Assembly: GCF_018687715.1 (NCBI RefSeq)
Contig: NC_056765.1
Coordinates: forward strand, 25,999,129-26,063,128
Direction of reading: 5' to 3'
Origin: Carya illinoinensis
Lineage: Eukaryota; Streptophyta; Magnoliopsida; Fagales; Juglandaceae
Length of the DNA: 64,000 nt
Part shown: positions 57,787 to 64,000 of the stretch, piece by piece
Layout of the letters: each line of letters opens with the position of its first letter
Numbering within the stretch: position 1 is the first letter of the stretch
Translations under genes and position numbers: made by a program
The notes under the pieces: generated by a model
Databases searched by the model: none
Seen by the model: the letters and a program-made list of their open reading frames with translations, nothing else
What the model was told of the DNA's origin: nothing

Positions 57787-58073
57787 TGTTAGAAAACTTA
57801 ATGAAAATGAGAGAATTTCAAGAGATTGAGAGAGAGCGAGAGAGGAGATTCTCTTATTGATATATTATCAAACTTATGAATTTCTTAAAGAATTCAACGA
57901 TATATATAGGCGTACAAAGGAGACTATGCTAGCTCACTATACTAGTATTATGCTAGCACTATGCACTATGCATATGTCGGCCAATTCACTATGCTAGTAC
58001 TATACTAGCACTATGCACTATGCATTTGACGACTAGATAAATGTGGTCATACAATTCAAGATAGTTTATAACA
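57787..58073 (-). repeat. 5' LTR of copia-2 (287 bp)
   Basis: TGTTAGAAAACTTAATGAAA ... GTTTATAACA on the plus strand. It is 52 bp longer than the left LTR because the CTATGCTAGTACTAT/GCACTATGCA block is duplicated (57,965-58,025). The other differences are scattered substitutions, so the insertion is not recent. Confidence 0.93.
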
Positions 58074-58078
58074 GATTG
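58074..58078. repeat. 5 bp target site duplication of copia-2, right copy
   Basis: GATTG directly after the right LTR; matches 52,427-52,431. Confidence 0.92.
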
Positions 58079-58344
58079 CAAGTTTTTATTGTTTATAACC
58101 GAGATTGTGAAGGAGTTGCATATCAAGTTTACGTTAGATATAAAATGAATTAAAGGTACATCTCATTGTTAAGAATAAAAAATAAGGATGAGACAGCGAA
58201 TTAGAGTAAAGTCAGAAGAGGTTGATTGACATACAAAAATATTAAAATAACATAAAATAAGTAGAACCTGGCTATTCCAAATATAGAAAAAAACATGTAT
58301 CAAAGAAAATTATCTTTATAAAGTGGAAAAAAATTTCTGCGTGA

Positions 58345-58520
58345 GTAATGCTAGGTACAGTTATGGGTTGTGCAAAGGTTGCACACTACCTTTGAAAAAT
58401 ATGGGGTCTACTATTAAAAAATTATTATTATTTATTTGGGTCTTATATTTATTTTTATTTTTATTTTCAAAATGAATGCATATTCTATGATTATAAATAT
58501 CATTTCTCTTTCTGCACAGT
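58345..58520. repeat. MITE-like segment in unit 2 (counterpart 49,350-49,520)
   Basis: GTTGCACACTACCTTTGAAA and GGGTCTACTATTAAAAAATT, followed by a T-rich core, resemble a MITE family I associate with tree genomes. The same block is in unit 1, so it predates the duplication. No inverted end is clear. Confidence 0.35.
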
Positions 58521-59067
58521 CACAAGGACATATACACTCTCTTGGGACACACTCTCTCTCTCTCCAAGTCTCTACAAGGATAATTTCGTCTTCAACCTCT
58601 TCTCAACCATATTCTCTACACTTTATTAAGAGGTACATCAGGTCATGAGAAATTGTATAAGAGTTACGTAAAGGATTTCTCCCTCAAACGATCTATAGAC
58701 GTAGACTTTTATACAAATCACATAAATCTATACGTCTCTATCTTAATTTACATTTTAAAATTTTTATTCATTATTTATTTCATGGATAAGCATCATATCA
58801 ACGTCAAACAATAATATATCATTATCGGGCCATTTCATTGTTGGGCTCTGGCCATACAATAATATACAAATTGTAATTATCTAAAATCTAGCTCGACCAT
58901 ATGTCTTGCGAAGTTAAATTACAATTTTGTTAGATCAAATATTTGAAGTCACCCCAATTGCTTGATGGAAACTCTCTGATATAGATTTATATGTATGTAT
59001 GTGTGTGTGTGTGTGTGTATATATTTTCATCTGATGACTACCGCAAGATCGTCCCGTACATTGAATA

Positions 59068-59076
59068 AAAATATTA
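59068..59076. repeat. 9 bp target site duplication of the MITE, left copy
   Basis: AAAATATTA, repeated at 59,316-59,324. Unit 1 has a single copy at the same site (AAAATATTAAGGAG near 50,083). Confidence 0.85.
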
Positions 59077-59315
59077 GGACGGTGCTACAGGCACCGCTGG
59101 TGGCTCTACCTGGGAGTCACCATTGGGCAAAAAAAAAAAAATTGTTTTGTTTTTTTTTCAAATCATTTTTTAATACTTTTTAATATTTTTAAAAAATATA
59201 AAAAATTTATAATAATATTAAACAATTTTTTCTTAATCACTAAGAAAAAGAAAATAAAAAATTGGCCAGCGGTGGCTCCCAGCTGGAGCCACCAATAGTG
59301 GCCTTAGTGTTTTCC
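59077..59315. mobile_element. Mutator-like MITE (239 bp)
   Basis: Imperfect terminal inverted repeats of about 45 bp: GGACGGTGCTACAGGCACCG ... TGGGAGTCACC at the left, against the reverse complement of the right end GGAAAACACTAAGGCCACTA ... TGGGAGCCACC. It has an AT-rich core, no coding capacity and a 9 bp TSD, as in Mutator-like elements. It is absent from unit 1 of the duplication, which gives the empty site. Confidence 0.82.
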
Positions 59316-59324
59316 AAAATATTA
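59316..59324. repeat. 9 bp target site duplication of the MITE, right copy
   Basis: AAAATATTA; matches 59,068-59,076. Confidence 0.85.
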
Positions 59325-60287
59325 AAGACTGCTCATGGTCTGGTTGAATAAAAAGCCACATTGTATATATCCACCCTATACTTTATATTTTTTTTATAAA
59401 ATAAAAATATATAATATAAAACTAGGATCCTTCTTTCTCATCTTGTCTAGCACAGCTACTTCATTTTCTTCACTCCTCTTCTTCTTCCTGGTTGTTGGTC
59501 TCCTCCTCTCTTTCTTATGCTCTTTCTCGCGTTAATACTACTTATTCTTTTTGTTGAAATTGTTGCTTAGAGGGTTTTGATTGGAATATTCATTGTGTTA
59601 ATTGTTAATTATTTTATCTTAAATTTATGAAATTATGGGCGAGAAGTAGGGGTGGGCGACAGGGGGTTAGTCTGGCCTCGGTAGACAGACGAAGAGCTCA
59701 AGGGCCCAAATAGCAAGAAGCATTTTCAAACTGCCCACTTATAGGGGTGGATAGGACTTCTCCTCTTAAGATTAGAAATGGGTACCAATCCTTCCAATGA
59801 GAGTGGAGTGGAGGCAATAGGCCACCATAAACCCTACTAGCAAGGGCTGGTAGCACTCCTAATCTCTGTATTTGATGTCACTTTTGGATGTAACAATCAA
59901 TGGTATGGTTCTAAAGATAAAAAAAATGGGAATGACATAATCATGAAAGAAAATAAATAAAATAGCATAAGCAAGGATTTGAGTGGTTTGGCATTAGAGC
60001 CTACATCCACAAGTAGTCCAATGATGATAAAAATCCATTGTAGCAAGGGGGCTGCAAAAAACACTCAAAACTCTTTAAAATGGAGTTTTCTTAAAATGAA
60101 GTTTTCTCTCTTTAGAGTTAATATTATAAAAAAATAGCTATGAATCAGGAAAAAAAAAAAAAAAAGAAAGGGAAGAGCCAAGGTTGTCTTCTCTCTCCAA
60201 GCATCTTTTGTATAACATCCTAGTCAATCCATATGCAATAGATCCACACCTTATATTATTTTTACAATCGCATTTAGCAAAAAGGAA

Positions 60288-60329
60288 ATGCTTGTCTTCA
60301 ACCGCGTGACTGAGGCTGAAGACAAGCAT
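60288..60329. repeat. Hairpin in unit 2 (counterpart of 51,023-51,064)
   Basis: ATGCTTGTCTTCAACC pairs with GGCTGAAGACAAGCAT with one weak position. Loop bases differ from unit 1 more than stem bases do. Confidence 0.8.
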
Positions 60330-60451
60330 GTTGACGAGACAAGCCTCTCTCATAACATGCCACGTCAATCATTTTTCTTAAACAAAAATAGAACTAGGTT
60401 CATAAATTGAAACCGATCTTTTACCAATTTTCCCTTTCCCTTTTTCTTTTC

Positions 60452-60484
<33 letters not shown>

Positions 60485-60499
60485 GGTGGAGATAAGTTC

Positions 60500-61135
60500 C
60501 TGTTGGGGGGATTTTTCCCTAGGGCCTAAAGCCCATGAATAAAGGCCCAGACAAGGGGGGCCTATGAAACTAGGGTAAAGCCCTGCCCAGACAGTCCTTC
60601 AAAGCCAGAAAAGAAGAAATAAAGGATACTCGAGTCCCCATCTAGCCGCCCAACCCTGAATGAAAGATTGGCAAACGGCCCATGCAGAACAGAAAAACCA
60701 TAACCTTCTAACAACAAGCGAAAAGGAGATGGGCAATTTGATGTATCACACCCATGACATTTAAACAGGATAGAAGTCACGCCACATTAAATGATTCCCT
60801 AGAGGGCCACGCAACATTAAATGGGCATGGTTAGAGAAATAATGGAGAACACACTACCCTCGATGGCAGGGCATGGGCTTTTGATCCCAAATGCAAGCAT
60901 AAAAACGACTCCCAAACACCAGAATGGAGGTTAGACTTTCTGAACTCTTCTCACTACTACAGCTCCCCTACTTCTTCAGCCAAAGCATTACTGACTTGGG
61001 CATCAAAAGCTCTCTCGGCTGCCACAATGTCTGCCAGGCTCCGGAGTTTTTCTTTGTGTTTTCAGGCCCAAGATCAAAAATTTGAGTTACTAAGGGTCAA
61101 GCCCAAAAGCGTACAAAACACGACGTCAACATTTC
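60500..61135 (+). repeat. LTR fragment in unit 2 (Tat/Athila-like end)
   Basis: Counterpart of 51,190-51,835, with TTACTGACTTGGGCATC (60,987-61,003) and an end ACACGACGTCAACA (61,118-61,131) that is closer to the usual GACGTCAACA form. No coding part of an element is attached. Confidence 0.5.
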
Positions 61136-61424
61136 CTCTCCCCATTTGCAAGTGAAACCATCCTCTCTTTTTTTTTTTTTCAATTTCTACTCTTTAAATT
61201 TGGTCACGGTTCATATAAACCATAGTTTGCACTTTACACGTCTGTGACCTTTTCCAGGGAGATGGGGAAAAAAAGAAAAAAAATTTGTTCTTTACAGAGA
61301 TTTGCCAAAGATAAGTCTCAATCTATTACTTTCCAAATAAATCTATTTGCAAGTATTGTAATTAACACACCAACGATAGGGTTGATGTAGATACATGCTA
61401 TTATATCAATTTAAAATATGATTA

Positions 61425-61634
61425 TGTTTTAACTCTTTCTATACTATAAACATAATAAGTGATGCATCACTGCTGAGCAAAATATAAACCACGCAAAATA
61501 ACGTTTGCATGTATTATTAATATAGAGAGAATTTGTTACAATAAAAGCAGTAGTGGAAAACATAACAAAGTCTAATTAAGCTAGTCTTCTAAACTTAGAT
61601 GGACTTATCAAGATCGGATTCCTTATCCTTAACA
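61425..61634 (-). repeat. 3' LTR of copia-3 (about 210 bp)
   Basis: On the minus strand TATGGGGGCA (polypurine tract, 61,635-61,644) leads directly into TGTTAAGGATAAGG at 61,634. The left end is set at TGTTTTAACTC (61,425), so the LTR reads TGTTAAGG ... GAGTTAAAACA. The right-hand LTR is outside the window. Confidence 0.65.
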
Positions 61635-61644
61635 TGCCCCCATA

Positions 61645-64000
61645 AGTCCAATGAAGTGGAAACTACATTGAGCTTAGAACAAATGTAAATTTTGATGAAG
61701 ACTGGGGCTTGGAAGATAGAAACTTGACTTCAATAATTTTCTTGGCAACCATGTCCCTAAAAAAGTGAAAATTAGTTCCAACACGCTTTGTAGAAGATTG
61801 AAAAACTATATTTGCAGATGAATACGTTGCTCCTATGTTCTCTCACCAAAATATAGGAGGTTGTGAAACTTTGATACCAAGTTATTGAAGTAAGGATTGA
61901 ATTTTAGTTGTTGTATCGGCTAGTGCTTTACACTCAGCCTCGGTGCTAGACTGAGCTACTGTAGCTTACTTTTCCAATTCCATGAAATTAGATTCTATCC
62001 TAAGAAAATACAGTATACTCTAGTTGGTTTTCTATCAAAAAGCCCACCCAATCGTCATCCAAAAATGCTTGTAGAATACTATTTGTAGAGTTTCAAATAT
62101 AGAAACTATAGTTGATTGTCTGTTTTAAATAGTGAAGAAGATGCTTTGCTGCCTGACAATGTGACAATTCTAGCTTGTGTATGAACTTAGATAATTTGTT
62201 AACTGTGAAAGCAATATATGTGCGAGTGACTAATAAGTATTGTAAGGCCTCAACTGTGATGCGAAATAGAGTAGTGTCACTGAAATCCTCAACATCAAAG
62301 GCACTCAGATTGGTGGAACTAGCCATTGGAGAGCCTATTTGTTTGGCCTCATGCATTTTTATCTCTTTGAGAATATCTATGATTTATTGTTGTTGAGATA
62401 ATAGGTTTGGCAATGAATTGAGTGCCTCAATATCGAAGAAAAATTCAGACTTCCCAAGTCCTTGATTGCAAAATCACAATCCAAAGTATTCAACAAGTCC
62501 TCAATGGCACGCTTGTGTGAGCAGGTAATCAATATGTCGTTGACATAGATTAATATATACATTGTGAACTTGGTAGAGTAATGAATAAATACGAAAGTAT
62601 ATGAACGTGAGCCATGGAAGCCTAACTCCAATAAGCAATTACTTAGACATGAAAACCAGGCCATTGGGGCTTTTTTCAGCCCATACAATACTTTGTGCAA
62701 CTTACATACGTGTTTTGGAAAGTGTAAATGAGCATATCTAGTAGATTGGGTCATAAAAATCTCATCTGAAAGTGTACCTTGCAAAAAGGAATTTTGTTCA
62801 TCAATTTGTCTAATTGACCATCCTGAAGAGATAGAAATGGAGCAAATTTTTCTTATCATTCAGTTTGATAATCGGAACGTAGGTGTCGGAATGTGCATTC
62901 AGCCTCACCATTAGCTTTCCTTTGTATCTTATATACCAGTTTTGAAACAATAATATTCCAGGTTGTAATGGGCAGAACTATACTCCAAGTGCCATTTTTT
63001 AGCAAGGCAAAGAACTCTTAATTCATGGCAGCTTTCCATTCAAGATTTCTAATCGTTGTAGTATAGCACGTGGGTTTAACCAAGTTTGAATTAGTTTCAG
63101 CAAAGAGAGCTTTAGGAAGGGGACAACAAACGATACCATTAGTGTGCACTTTGTGTTTACAAATTGGACCAAGTGACCATAGGATGTAGGGAGGGTAGAG
63201 GGTCTATTGGTGGTTGAGTGGAAAAGGCTTTGAGAGGATTCAAGATTGAGGGAGGAGATGTTTGAGATTAGGATGATCCAAAAAAGTTAAGAGCGAGGAA
63301 GGAGACAACTGGGTTTGTTGGATGTGTTGACCATTGCTTGAATCTTGTAATTAGGCTTGCACAAGTTTAGCTACTACATGAATTGAGTAAGAAGGGATGT
63401 GCCCATGTGTGCGAAGGAAAAGTTGTAAAGAAGGTTCACTCTCAACTAATGGAAATTGATTTTGTGTTGGCTAAAAAGAGGATGACCTGAGCTGGAATGG
63501 AAAAACTAATTCCTAAAAAATGACATCCCATGAAATGATTATTTTTTCCATTTGGGGGTTGAGACATTTTATACCCTTTGGGATTTAGGCTATAACCAAG
63601 GAAGAAATAACAGATAGTTCAGGGCTGTAATTTGTGACGAGTATATGGCCGTAGTTTAGGCCAACAAGCACAACCAAAGACATGAATGAAAGAAAAATTA
63701 GGGTCATTGTGAAAGAGACGTTGAAATGGAGACTGATTGTAAGAAATGGGTGATAACATGCAATTGATTACATAGTAGGCAATGTGCAATACATTATCTC
63801 GGAAGCAAAGAGGAAGGTGATTATGATTTAAAAGAGCCAAACCGATTTCAACAATATGATCGTGTTTTCGCTCAATAGCACCATTATGTTGATGAGTGTG
63901 AGGGTAGGAACAATGATCAGAGATCCCACGAGAGGACTTGAAGGAAGATAAAGAGCAAAATTCACCACTCCAGTTGGATTGAAAAACTCTAATTTTGCAA
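61645..64000 (-). pseudogene. copia-3 pol: integrase, RT and RNase H, partial and degenerate
   Basis: Ty1/copia Pol on the minus strand, running off the right edge. From right to left: integrase core end and C-terminus (LHIAYYVINCMLSPISYNQS, FIHVFGCACWPKLRPY, GYKMSQPPNGK region, 63,840-63,500); linker (WKAAMN and FFALLKNGTWSIV, 63,035-62,960); RT (GWSIRQIDEQNSFLQGTL, 62,830-62,770; YGLKKAPMAWFSCLSN; catalytic box YVND in IYVNDILITCS near 62,545-62,515, instead of YVDD; FAIKDLGSLNF 62,475-62,440; GSPMASSTNLSAF 62,335-62,300). RNase H remnants follow (VAQSSTEAECKALADTTTKI, 61,960-61,900; DMVAKKI, 61,755-61,735), down to GHVKDKESDLDKS at 61,640. Several stops and shifts; the Asp-to-Asn change in the RT box alone should abolish activity. 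Confidence 0.87.

Larger units (their letters stand above)
52432..58073 (-). mobile_element. copia-2: complete Ty1/copia element with LTRs and TSD, carrying host gene pieces
   Basis: Two related LTRs (52,432-52,666 and 57,787-58,073), each TG...CA, flanked by GATTG. The coding direction is minus: PPT next to the left LTR, PBS next to the right LTR, RT remnants on the minus strand. Length is 5,642 bp. Pol is badly degraded. Gag is not recognisable; its place (about 56,700-57,770) holds sequence resembling host genes. A plus-strand mini-gene (53,333-54,060) interrupts the RNase H region. It is therefore non-autonomous. Confidence 0.92.
52098..61413. repeat. Tandem duplication, unit 2, interrupted by copia-2 and a MITE
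   Basis: Second copy of the 48,766-52,097 unit. After subtracting copia-2 (52,432-58,073 plus one TSD) and the MITE (59,077-59,315 plus one TSD), about 3.4 kb remains, close to unit 1. It ends TATTATATCAATTTAAAATA (compare unit 1 end TATTATATCAACTTATAAA). Both insertions are absent from unit 1, so they post-date the duplication. Confidence 0.9.

Noticed and set aside
48720..61413. Duplicated short frames (for example 50,105-50,296 and 59,335-59,535, KKPHCIYPPYTLYF) as a small gene pair
   Set aside because: The frames agree only because the DNA is duplicated; differences between copies do not favour synonymous sites by eye and there is no known domain.
1..64000. CRISPR array, bacterial operons or phage genes
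   Set aside because: No regularly spaced repeats, ribosome binding sites or tightly packed genes; all features are those of a plant nuclear genome.

Overview
This is a plant nuclear window, about two thirds AT, dominated by decayed transposable elements. The element set (Tekay/Del-like Ty3/gypsy chromoviruses, Ty1/copia, L1-type LINEs with a plant RNase H tail, a BED-finger hAT) and the plant sialyltransferase-like gene point to a eudicot. Several short repeats look like families common in Fagales trees, but that placement is a weak inference. I can support only one intact host gene: a GT29 sialyltransferase-like protein on the minus strand at 45,646-46,827.

Layout. 1-4,339: 5' part of a minus-strand chromovirus (gypsy-1: pol start, gag, PBS, 2.1 kb LTR), inserted in a LINE whose right part is 4,340-6,640. 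6,645-8,690: fragment (copy A) of the LTR of gypsy-2. 8,691-10,860: AT-rich DNA without a gene. 10,861-21,080: minus-strand chromovirus gypsy-3 (3' LTR, PPT, chromodomain, integrase, RNase H, RT), split by a 5,014 bp hAT element at 15,259-20,272 with an exact 8 bp target duplication. 21,380-26,184: second LINE with ORF1, ORF2 and poly(A). 28,532-30,400: minus-strand copia pol (copia-1). 30,405-41,790: plus-strand chromovirus gypsy-2 (long truncated 5' LTR, PBS, gag, pol, an extra ORF, PPT, 3' LTR copy B). 41,898-44,573: inverted LTR copy C. 45,646-47,560: the host gene and its upstream region. 48,766-61,413: a tandem duplication of a roughly 3.3 kb unit. Its second copy received a complete minus-strand copia (copia-2, 52,432-58,073, TSD GATTG) and a 239 bp Mutator-like MITE with a 9 bp TSD. 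61,425-64,000: another minus-strand copia (copia-3), running off the window.

Most notable signals. (i) Gypsy-1 and gypsy-2 both carry a GT...AG, phase-1 intron-like segment of 96 and 85 bp at the same gag/protease junction. Unspliced RNA would stop just after Gag and spliced RNA would read on into Pol. (ii) Gypsy-2 has an unrecognised extra ORF between the integrase chromodomain and the 3' LTR. (iii) Copia-2 carries fragments resembling two host genes, CTP synthase and an AIRP2-type RING E3 ligase, where its gag should be. (iv) A plastid trnL-CAA fragment sits inside the gypsy-2 integrase. (v) An inverted LTR pair encloses a roughly 50 bp scrap of integrase. (vi) An unidentified plus-strand mini-gene lies inside copia-2.

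Nearly all element ORFs have stops, frameshifts or altered catalytic residues. The exception is the part of gypsy-1 pol inside the window, which is open for 197 codons. All family calls come from reading motifs by eye; no database search was possible.
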